DNA of 64,000 nt from Gammaproteobacteria bacterium (GTDB taxonomy: Bacteria > Pseudomonadota > Gammaproteobacteria > SZUA-229), in NCBI GenBank assembly GCA_026195255.1, contig JAPHSS010000019.1:1-64000 (forward strand), read 5' to 3'. This document shows, in pieces, positions 19,062-26,336 of this stretch (within the stretch, counting starts at the first letter, position 1; every line of letters starts with the position of its first letter). The position numbers and the translations under genes are program-made. The notes under the pieces are model-generated. The model was not told the DNA's origin. It ran no database searches and was given only the letters and a program-made list of their open reading frames with translations.

Positions 19062-19597
19062 CTTAAACCTGATGTGTTATTGAATTTTTTTATTTTGTCT
19101 AGCATAACGTTTATTACGGCTCTAATCGACTGTTGCCCTGTATTTATAATAATATCAGCAGTCTCTCTATACAATGGCTCACGAATTTTCATAATCTCTC
19201 TAAGCGTTGCAGCCGGGTCAGGTGTTTGCAGAAGGGGTCTATTTTTATCATGTCCTACTCGATCAAGTAAGTGTTTGATGTCGCTATGTAGGTATATTAC
19301 GGTGCCCCGGTTTTTCAAATGCTGGCGATTTTCCTTATCCAGTATTGCGCCACCACCGGTTGCTAATACCAGTTGAGATCTTTGGGTTAATTCATCAATA
19401 ATGGCCGCTTCTCGCTTACGGAAACCCGCTTCACCTTCTTTCTCAAAAATTAACGGAATATCAACACCGGTATGCTCTTCTATAGCGTGATCGCTATCTT
19501 CAAAATCCATATTCAGGCGTTTGGCAATTTGCCGCCCCATTGTGGTTTTGCCTGCACCCATTGGGCCGATTAGAAAGATGTTATGTTTGTTCATCAT
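19058..19597 (-). CDS. aroK: Shikimate kinase
   Basis: AroK phosphorylates shikimate at the 3-hydroxyl. The 179-residue P-loop kinase has [15 protein letters not shown] as Walker A, the shikimate-binding [11 protein letters not shown] near 34-44, an arginine-containing EAGFRKRE near 56-63, and the glycine-rich [10 protein letters not shown] near 77-86. It is the first gene of aroK-aroB-dgt-damX. In most gammaproteobacteria aroK follows pilQ closely. Here a lipoprotein gene and a strong hairpin intervene, so aroK probably has its own promoter in the 90 bases before it. The frame begins with two consecutive methionines. Confidence 0.97.
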   Translation of the reverse strand: MMNKHNIFLIGPMGAGKTTMGRQIAKRLNMDFEDSDHAIEEHTGVDIPLIFEKEGEAGFRKREAAIIDELTQRSQLVLATGGGAILDKENRQHLKNRGTVIYLHSDIKHLLDRVGHDKNRPLLQTPDPAATLREIMKIREPLYRETADIIINTGQQSIRAVINVMLDKIKKFNNTSGLR

Positions 19598-19688
19598 AGA
19601 AAACTGAGTTTATCATTTTAAATGTATAAAAGGTTTGAGAACTTATTGATAAGCAAACAATAGTATTTTAGTTAAAGAGGAATATATA

Positions 19689-19726
19689 TTTACACCTGCA
19701 AAAAAAGATTTTTTTGCAGGTGTAAA
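19689..19726. terminator. Bidirectional-type terminator, 18-bp perfect inverted repeat
   Basis: TTTACACCTGCAAAAAAA and its exact reverse complement are separated by only two bases. This gives a GCAGGTGT-containing stem with internal A and T runs. The T-run within the stem follows the G/C part on both strands, as in two-way terminators. It lies 20 bases past the stop of the Ig-like lipoprotein gene on the minus strand and would end the pilM-to-lipoprotein transcript before aroK. Confidence 0.75.
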
Positions 19727-19745
19727 TAGGAATGTTACTTACAAG

Positions 19746-20993
19746 TTATAGTACAGTCACGCTTACCGTGTTGGTGGTTGTATTGCCATCGCTATCGGTA
19801 ACAGACGCTGTAATAACATGCGCACCAGGAGTAACTAATTCGTTCGACGTAATACTATTAGTTGTTCCAGTAAGAACGCCATCTACATCCGATGACCAGG
19901 TAATACCTGTTGTTATTGTACCGTCTTCAGTGTCTGTGATGGTTGCTGTAAAGTTAGTATTGGTTGTATTCGGTATATTGTCTCCAGCTGTTGGTGCAGT
20001 AATTACTACTACTGGGCTATCATCTGTTATAGTAAAATCAACAGTATCTGTCGCAGTATTACCCAAGCTATCAATAGCTGTAACTGTAACTGTATGATCA
20101 CCAGCCGACAAGCTTGTGATGGCAAAGGTATTACTTAGCGCACCTATATTGCCGTCGAGGCTTGATGACCAGGTAATATTGTTACCAACAAGCGGATTAT
20201 CTTGCCCAAATATTTCACCGTCTTCCGGATCAATAGCTGAGGCAGTGAACGTAACACTGCTGCCAATAGCGATTCTTGATAATGGCGTCGGTGAAGAAAT
20301 GGTAACAGTGAGTGTCGCTGATCCTCTTTGGTCCAGGTTTATATACGAGATTTCAGATATCATTATGCTGGGTGTGGCAGAGCATAAAGTTGAGTGAATA
20401 CAATCTGCACCATTAAAAAGGTCGTCACCTAATGTATGATCACCACTAAAATCGATATCAATGATTTCATCTATGTTAGCCGTATATACACCATCATGAT
20501 TGATGTCTAAATATGGCTCATCTAGATCACGAATATATACGTTATCGGCATCGTCATAATTACCGCTACCATTAAGGTCCCTATAGGACTCTTCACCAAC
20601 GGTATAAGCTGTAAATGTATTAAAATAATCACCTGGGAGAAAACCAAAATCAGAGTTGCTTCTCCAAGTTACGGAACATGATCCATTAGCGATCTGACAT
20701 GAATTTTTATCTAATACTCCCCATTGTGTTACAAAGTGCACTGTTGCACCACTAGTGGCTGAATTAAACTTATCTCCAGCTAAGGCAGTTACCACAACTT
20801 CAACATTGCTATGAAACCCATCGTCATCTATAACATCAGGTTGTACGGGGTCAAAGACTAACTCAAAGTTCTTATCGCTGACTGGATTGCCTGAGCCTCC
20901 ACCACCTGTTATAAATGGGCTTGAGTCCCCTGAGCAACCAGCAAAAATTAATGCTGATAGTGTTATCGGTAGAAATAATAATTTATGATTCAT
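19746..20993 (-). CDS. Surface lipoprotein with Ig-like repeats and Ca-binding-like loops
   Basis: A 415-residue protein of unknown function. A lipoprotein signal ends in LIFAGC with the lipidated cysteine at 20, followed by a glycine-rich spacer. A first beta-rich domain has cysteines in NSCQIANGSC. A middle part holds Asp-rich loops (DLNGSGNYDDAD, DINHDGVY, DFSGDHTLGDD) resembling EF-hand or dockerin calcium loops. Two Ig/cadherin-like repeats near the C-terminus share the pattern DxEDG ... ITWSS, then TVTAxDxxGNT. It starts 26 bases after pilQ, at the end of the pilMNOPQ operon. A role in pilus or surface adhesion is inferred from position only. Confidence 0.75.
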   Translation of the reverse strand: MNHKLLFLPITLSALIFAGCSGDSSPFITGGGGSGNPVSDKNFELVFDPVQPDVIDDDGFHSNVEVVVTALAGDKFNSATSGATVHFVTQWGVLDKNSCQIANGSCSVTWRSNSDFGFLPGDYFNTFTAYTVGEESYRDLNGSGNYDDADNVYIRDLDEPYLDINHDGVYTANIDEIIDIDFSGDHTLGDDLFNGADCIHSTLCSATPSIMISEISYINLDQRGSATLTVTISSPTPLSRIAIGSSVTFTASAIDPEDGEIFGQDNPLVGNNITWSSSLDGNIGALSNTFAITSLSAGDHTVTVTAIDSLGNTATDTVDFTITDDSPVVVITAPTAGDNIPNTTNTNFTATITDTEDGTITTGITWSSDVDGVLTGTTNSITSNELVTPGAHVITASVTDSDGNTTTNTVSVTVL

Positions 20994-21019
20994 ATTCTGT
21001 ATCCTGTGACTTACCCCAA

Positions 21020-23173
21020 TTACAGACTAAGTGAGTCTTTTAATATTTTCGGTGTTACAAATATTAGTAACTCCTGTTTCTCAATACTTTCAAGTGTATG
21101 TCTGAACAGGCTGCCAATGAGTGGTAGGTCGCCTAAAACGGGAACCTTATCTAGATCGTTACGTGTTTCGGTTTCATAGATGCCACCAAGCACGATAGTG
21201 TCTCCATTATCGACCAGAACCTGAGTTGTGACCTGTCGAGTATCTATGCTTGGAATATTCGCAAACACCTGACCTACAGCATCTTTGTTTACTGACAGAT
21301 CCATAATGATTCTGTCATCAGGTGTAATCTGAGGTGTTACCTTGATACTTAATACGGCCTTTTTAAACTCAACCTGCGTAGCGCCACTTGAAGTGGCAGA
21401 TAGGTAAGGTATCTCAACACCCTGTTCAATAAACGCTTCGTGTCGATCAGAAGTAACTACTCGTGGGCTTGAGATGATTTCACCATCACTTTCCGACTGT
21501 AGGGCAGAGAGTTCAAGATCTAACAAGTTGCCACCACTAAGTATAGTAAATGCAACGCTACCCGTGGCACCGATTACCGGCATATTTACGTTTAACCTGT
21601 CTGCACCTGAAGGAGTATCAACAGGAAAAATCGTACCACCGTCCTCTAGATTACTAAGAGCGCTGTTTGATATTGTGTTGGTACCACCAAAAGTACCCGT
21701 TGTTGCATTCAGACCATCGGTACCACTTTCCTGAACACCGGTAGCACCAAATCGAACACCGAGCTCTTTCTTGAAGTCGTCAACAGCAATAACAATTCTT
21801 GACTCGATTAATACCTGTCTAACAGGAATATCAAGTTTGGCAAGCGTTCGTCTAATTTCAGAGATCACAGTATCAGTGTCTTTTACAATTAACGTATTTG
21901 TACGTTCATCCATAATGACGCTGCCACGGGGTGATAATAGGTTTAAGTTGCCTTCTTCTCCCGTGCCCTCAAATAGTTGGGCCAGGTCAGTTACCTTGGC
22001 GAAGTTGATTTCAAAGAAAGCGCTACGAATCGGCGCAAGCTCTGTAACCTGTGCCTGTGCTTCCAGATCAATTTTTTCCTGAGCGGCAATTTCTTCACTA
22101 GGCGCAATTAACATGACATTGCCAGATTCGCGCTTCGATAAACCCTTGGCTTTTAAGATAATATCAAGAGCCTGGTCCCAGGGAACATTTTTAAGTCGTA
22201 ATGTCAGGTTGCCATCAACCGAGTCACTAACAACAACATTAAGCCCGGTAAAGTCGGCAATAAGCTGTAGAACAGCGCGTACCGGAATATCCTGGAAATT
22301 TAATGACAGACGTTCACCGGTGTAACCAAACTTGGCTTTTTTCTGTTCTTCTAAGTCATCTTTAGAAATAGGTATAAACTCAATGGTAAATAATTTATCT
22401 GTCTGATATGCCAGATGTGTATAGTTTTTATGACTTGGCTCTATCAGGATGCGAGAGTTGCCATCAATCTGGAAACTATCAATAGTTTTAACCGGTGTAG
22501 CAAAATCCAGAACGTCTAAACGTTGATGAAGGTTCTTTGGCAGGTTTGTGTTTGAAAAGCTAATGACGACTTTTCCAAACTCTTCACTGATATCCATTGG
22601 AATACTGGCTTCAGATAAAGATAGTAATACCCGGCCTTCACCCTTGTCGCCACGGCGAAAATCTATTTTTGTAACAGCTCTGCCACTACTTTGGCCTGAG
22701 CTGCTTGCTGCGGCAATACCACCAGACTTATTCGACTCAGAAGCATTAGATGATTCGCTTTCAAGTGTAATTGAAACAGTGTTTCTATTTATTGAAACAT
22801 CATAAGGCACAGTTTCAGATAAGTTTAAAATAACACGTGTTTTGTCTTTAACGGTAACGGCAGTTAAAGACTGGGCAACACCTATACCTATTTGTTGTTT
22901 TCTTTTAGGTAGTTTGCTCTTGGTGTTTTTAAAATCAAAAGCAATACGTGCAGGGTTATCTATATTGAAACTTAATGGTTTTTCGCTCAGTTTAGAAAGG
23001 CGAATATTTATCTGCAGGCGATTGCCAGGTAATGAAGAGTAACTTATTTCTTCAATGTTGTTTGTCTCTGCATGGGCTGTTTGTAAGGTAAACCCCGTTA
23101 GCATCACAAGTATGAAATTAAAAAATATTTTTCTATGCATTGAGCTTTTAATGCGTGTTATTAGGCTGTTCAT
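21020..23173 (-). CDS. pilQ: Type IV pilus secretin PilQ
   Basis: PilQ forms the outer-membrane ring through which type IV pili pass. The 717-residue precursor has a signal peptide (MHRKIFFNFILVMLTGFTLQ...AHA; a start at the ATG 11 codons in is possible). Two AMIN-like beta domains follow (about 40-130 and 165-265), thought to bind peptidoglycan. Next is an STN/N0 domain (LSLNFQDIPVRAVLQLIADF), then an N1/KH-like part (GSVIMDERTNTLIVKD). The secretin core ends with VPVLGDLPLIGSLFRH and LLIFVTPKIL. It is preceded by pilP (17-base gap) and followed by the Ig-like lipoprotein gene. Confidence 0.97.
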   Translation of the reverse strand: MNSLITRIKSSMHRKIFFNFILVMLTGFTLQTAHAETNNIEEISYSSLPGNRLQINIRLSKLSEKPLSFNIDNPARIAFDFKNTKSKLPKRKQQIGIGVAQSLTAVTVKDKTRVILNLSETVPYDVSINRNTVSITLESESSNASESNKSGGIAAASSSGQSSGRAVTKIDFRRGDKGEGRVLLSLSEASIPMDISEEFGKVVISFSNTNLPKNLHQRLDVLDFATPVKTIDSFQIDGNSRILIEPSHKNYTHLAYQTDKLFTIEFIPISKDDLEEQKKAKFGYTGERLSLNFQDIPVRAVLQLIADFTGLNVVVSDSVDGNLTLRLKNVPWDQALDIILKAKGLSKRESGNVMLIAPSEEIAAQEKIDLEAQAQVTELAPIRSAFFEINFAKVTDLAQLFEGTGEEGNLNLLSPRGSVIMDERTNTLIVKDTDTVISEIRRTLAKLDIPVRQVLIESRIVIAVDDFKKELGVRFGATGVQESGTDGLNATTGTFGGTNTISNSALSNLEDGGTIFPVDTPSGADRLNVNMPVIGATGSVAFTILSGGNLLDLELSALQSESDGEIISSPRVVTSDRHEAFIEQGVEIPYLSATSSGATQVEFKKAVLSIKVTPQITPDDRIIMDLSVNKDAVGQVFANIPSIDTRQVTTQVLVDNGDTIVLGGIYETETRNDLDKVPVLGDLPLIGSLFRHTLESIEKQELLIFVTPKILKDSLSL

Positions 23174-23190
23174 GATTGCTCCATACTTTT

Positions 23191-23715
23191 TTATTTTGTG
23201 CCGATGGCTAGAGAGGCTGTGCGTTCAATATAGCCTCCAAGTCCATCCGGGATTATTTCAATGATATCTATCTGTTTTTCTGTAACAGATATGATTTGAC
23301 CTTCATTCTGTCCAGCGTAATTACCTGTTTGTACCCTGTGAACAACGTTGTTAGGGTCTTTCACTAACCCCCAGGTGTTCTCATTTTGTACCAGAATGCC
23401 AACCATTCTTAAGGTGTCTAATGGGTAGGTTTCTAATGGTTCTTTCGGGCGGTTTGCACTCGGCCGTAAACCATTTGCGTTTGTGGCATTGTCCTGACCA
23501 ATTTCTGCTTCAAATGCGGCTTCGAAAGGGTCTCTCAGTTCAGCTGCAGAGTATGTGAAATTTTTATATGGCTCAAACGTAGGTAAAGGTTTTACACTTC
23601 CCAGGTGTTTTGATTTTGTTTCTTCAATATAAGCAGTGAGGTCGTCATTGTTTTGAGAACATGCACTTATCGTAATGCTTAATATTAAAAGTGAGATTTT
23701 AAACTTTAAGGACAT
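23191..23715 (-). CDS. pilP: Type IV pilus assembly lipoprotein PilP
   Basis: PilP is an inner-membrane-anchored lipoprotein that links the PilN-PilO dimer to PilQ. The 174-residue precursor has a lipobox SITISAC with Cys19, a flexible region, then the PilP beta domain. Family blocks are SAAELRDPFEAAF near 56-68, LETYPLDTLRMVGIL near 95-109, and WGLVKDPNNVVHRVQTGNY near 117-135. It lies 2 bases after pilO and 17 before pilQ. Confidence 0.96.
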   Translation of the reverse strand: MSLKFKISLLILSITISACSQNNDDLTAYIEETKSKHLGSVKPLPTFEPYKNFTYSAAELRDPFEAAFEAEIGQDNATNANGLRPSANRPKEPLETYPLDTLRMVGILVQNENTWGLVKDPNNVVHRVQTGNYAGQNEGQIISVTEKQIDIIEIIPDGLGGYIERTASLAIGTK

Positions 23716-23717
23716 TA

Positions 23718-24338
23718 TTAAACATCCTCTTGTTCGTCTAAATATTGATAGGTCACAGCTGTTACTTCCATTTGAAGTAAAACACCCGTTGTGTCTTTTG
23801 GTTTTTGTATGCTGATATTACGCATTGTAACGATACGTGGCAAAGCGGCTACCCCGCTAACGAATTTTCCAAACTGATGATAACGACCCGTAACTCTTAG
23901 TTTAATTGGGAATTCTGCGTAGAACTCTTTAGGCGATAAACCTTCGGGTTTGAAATATTCAATTTCAAGACCACTGGCAATGCCAGTTTGTGAAATGTCT
24001 GTGAGTAGAGATTCGATTTCAGTTTTATTAGGTAGCTGTCTAAGTAATGCACCAAAAGACTGTTTCATGTCTTCCAGTTGTTGAGCGTAAGCTTCAAGGT
24101 TGGCGGCCTTACTTTGCTTTTTATCGAAAGTGGCTCTAAGAGACTGCTCTTCCTGTTCAGACTTTTCAAGAACTTTAAGTTGCTCCTTGGTATCAAAAAA
24201 TATTCCGGCACCAGCCGCTAGCACGCATAGTAAAACGATAATGATGACTTTAACCGGTGTGGATGCACTGCCGATTTTTTTAATGTCATTAAGATCAATA
24301 TCACTAAGATCAATTTCGTTTAGTTTTGATAGATCCAT
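23718..24338 (-). CDS. pilO: Type IV pilus inner-membrane platform protein PilO
   Basis: PilO pairs with PilN to form the periplasmic alignment complex of the type IV pilus machine. The 206-residue bitopic protein has a short cytoplasmic part, a helix at about 28-48 (VKVIIIVLLCVLAAGAGIFF), a coiled-coil region to about 100, and a ferredoxin-like domain. The conserved stretch SGLEIEYFKPEGL is followed by EFYAEFPIKLRVTGRYHQFG near 131-150. It has 2-base gaps to pilN and pilP. Confidence 0.95.
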   Translation of the reverse strand: MDLSKLNEIDLSDIDLNDIKKIGSASTPVKVIIIVLLCVLAAGAGIFFDTKEQLKVLEKSEQEEQSLRATFDKKQSKAANLEAYAQQLEDMKQSFGALLRQLPNKTEIESLLTDISQTGIASGLEIEYFKPEGLSPKEFYAEFPIKLRVTGRYHQFGKFVSGVAALPRIVTMRNISIQKPKDTTGVLLQMEVTAVTYQYLDEQEDV

Positions 24339-24340
24339 TT

Positions 24341-24910
24341 TTATAATCCCTCAGCCTTGTCTTCATCAGTTTTCGGAGCTGACTGTTGTGCGACTAGAAT
24401 AAATTTACTGCCACGGCCATCTTTACGAGTGCTTTCAATTACCTGTAGTTTTGGTTTTGTCATCCATTCTGAAGCGTCTATATTGCGCATATATGCAGAA
24501 ACACGGCCATTAGATTCCGCGATACCATTTATAGTGATATTGTTGGATGATTGTTTAATTTCAGTTATATGTAAGCCTTCCGGCATGGTTTTAACTATTT
24601 CATCAAACAGGTGAACAATTTGAGGGCGTTTTTGTTGTAAGGATTGAATAATTTCCATTCGAGATAAAAGTTTTGCTTTAGTGTCTTCCAGGCCTTTTAT
24701 TTTTAACAATTGCACATCTAGCTTTTTAATTTCAGTTGTTAAAATAGAATTCCTGTTTTTCTGATGATCAATCATGCGAGATATATTCATATGAATCAGA
24801 ACAATAATGGAGCCGGTTAGCATTAGCGCTAAACCTGTCATTGTCCAGAATTGCTTGGTTTTTTCTTTACGAAGTTCTTCGCGCCAGGGTAAGAGGTTAA
24901 TATGCGCCAT
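24341..24910 (-). CDS. pilN: Type IV pilus inner-membrane platform protein PilN
   Basis: PilN binds PilM through its cytoplasmic N-terminus and PilO through its periplasmic part. The 189-residue protein starts MAHINLLPWREE, the conserved PilM-binding INLLPWR motif. It has one helix at about 22-42, a coiled-coil stretch and a compact domain (LFDEIVKTMPEGLHITEIKQ). Its start codon overlaps the pilM stop by one base. Confidence 0.96.
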   Translation of the reverse strand: MAHINLLPWREELRKEKTKQFWTMTGLALMLTGSIIVLIHMNISRMIDHQKNRNSILTTEIKKLDVQLLKIKGLEDTKAKLLSRMEIIQSLQQKRPQIVHLFDEIVKTMPEGLHITEIKQSSNNITINGIAESNGRVSAYMRNIDASEWMTKPKLQVIESTRKDGRGSKFILVAQQSAPKTDEDKAEGL

Positions 24911-25989
24911 TAGTCGAAACTCCTCATGGCCAGTCCACAGGCAATCATTAATGCGGGAGCATCATTACTTAATGCCTGGGAGTTTACCTTGCTTGATAAA
25001 TCCATCTCGGCAAACGGATTTGCAATAATGGTTTCAATTCCCAGTTGTGAGGCAATTAACTCGTCTATTCCGGGGATTGACGCACAGCCACCGGCAAGTG
25101 CAATCATGTTAACTGATTCATGTTGGCCGGCAGTATAGAAAAACTGTAAAAAACGACTGACCTGTTGCGCCATATTTTCTTTAAAAGGCTCTAACACTTC
25201 AGGTATGTAGTTGTCTGGCAAACCGCCTACTTTCTTTAATCGGCCGGCTTCTTCATAAGCAAGACCATAACGACGCATAATTTCTTCAGTTAGCTGTTTG
25301 CCACCAAAAGCTTGCTCGCGGGTATAAATTAATTCGTTATTTTCAATAACATTAAGGCTGGTCATAGTGGCGCCTACATCCAGCACAGCTATAACAAATG
25401 TTTCGGGCTCGTCGTTATCTTCATCAGTATTAACAGGTCTGCCTGTTATTAAACTGGTTGCTTTTTCTATTGTGTAAGCTTCAACATCAACGATTTTTGC
25501 TGTCAGGCCGGCTATTTCTGCAACAGCGGTGCGCATTTCTACATTTTCGCTGCGTGAAGCGGCAAGTAAAACGTCAACAGTATCCGGGTTGCCTTCAGTC
25601 TCGCCTAATACCTGAAAATCAAGATTAATCTCTTCCAACGGGTATGGAATGTACTGATCAGCTTCTAGCTCAATCTGAGTTTCCATTTCCGCGTCAGTTA
25701 AACTGGATGGCATGGTGATTACTTTAGTAATAACAGATGAACCAGGAACGGCGAGTGCGGTTAATTTACACTTGGAACCTGATTTTTTTAAAGCCTTAAT
25801 CAGGGATTCCCCCACGGCATCGACATCCTGAATATTTTTTTCAGCAACAGCATTAGCTGGTAATGGCTCAACTGCCAGGCTTTCTACGCGATAGCCAGTG
25901 TCAGTTTTAGACAACTCGACGATCTTGACAGAAGTCGAACTTATGTCTATTCCCAGTAATGATGGTTTTTTGCGTTTCATTTGAAACAC
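24910..25989 (-). CDS. pilM: Type IV pilus assembly ATPase-like protein PilM
   Basis: PilM is an actin/FtsA-like cytoplasmic protein that binds PilN and completes the inner-membrane platform. The 359-residue protein has LLGIDISSTSVKIVELS near the N-terminus as the phosphate-1 loop. It also has IAVLDVGATMTSLNVI near 205-220 and IALAGGCASIPGIDE near 305-319. The GTG start is favoured by AAGGGG eight bases upstream; an ATG nine bases later is possible. It opens the pilMNOPQ operon, divergent from mrcA, the usual gammaproteobacterial arrangement. Confidence 0.96.
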   Translation of the reverse strand: MFQMKRKKPSLLGIDISSTSVKIVELSKTDTGYRVESLAVEPLPANAVAEKNIQDVDAVGESLIKALKKSGSKCKLTALAVPGSSVITKVITMPSSLTDAEMETQIELEADQYIPYPLEEINLDFQVLGETEGNPDTVDVLLAASRSENVEMRTAVAEIAGLTAKIVDVEAYTIEKATSLITGRPVNTDEDNDEPETFVIAVLDVGATMTSLNVIENNELIYTREQAFGGKQLTEEIMRRYGLAYEEAGRLKKVGGLPDNYIPEVLEPFKENMAQQVSRFLQFFYTAGQHESVNMIALAGGCASIPGIDELIASQLGIETIIANPFAEMDLSSKVNSQALSNDAPALMIACGLAMRSFD

Positions 25990-26336
25990 GACTCAATCCC
26001 CTTAATCCACTTTGAGTATAAGTAGTTATAGCTCTTTTGTGTGTATTTGCATTAAATATTAGCTGCAAGTATCGAATAATACTAGTCTATTTTAAAAATA
26101 CTGTCGCTTGAATTGTATTCTAAGACTATAATTCAAGCACGGTAAGAAACTTCTTTATCTTCTTTCTGAGTCGAAAATAAAAGCAACTTATTCGCTTAAA
26201 TGAGTTCAGACTGTAGTTAGGTGTCTGAAAAATAAGTCAATTTCATGGGATAAATCAGTTTTCGGATGAATTATCAATTTATATGTACAGAGCTAAAACA
26301 GGATTTGCGATCATTAAATGATTACTAAAGGGTCAG
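25990..26336. promoter_or_regulatory. Divergent control region between pilM and mrcA, with an inverted repeat
   Basis: About 350 A/T-rich bases without a gene, which must hold promoters for pilMNOPQ (minus) and mrcA (plus). CTTGAATT at about 26106 is repeated in inverted form as AATTCAAG ending at about 26137. A small near-palindrome, ATCATTAAATGAT, lies at 26310-26322 just before mrcA. Either could be an operator, but I cannot name a regulator. No convincing -35/-10 pair was assigned. Confidence 0.4.

Noticed and set aside
19732-20097. Open frame on the plus strand, rich in Val and Thr
   Set aside because: It is the antisense of the repetitive Ig-like region. Composition reflects the complementary Thr/Asp codons, and there is no ribosome site.
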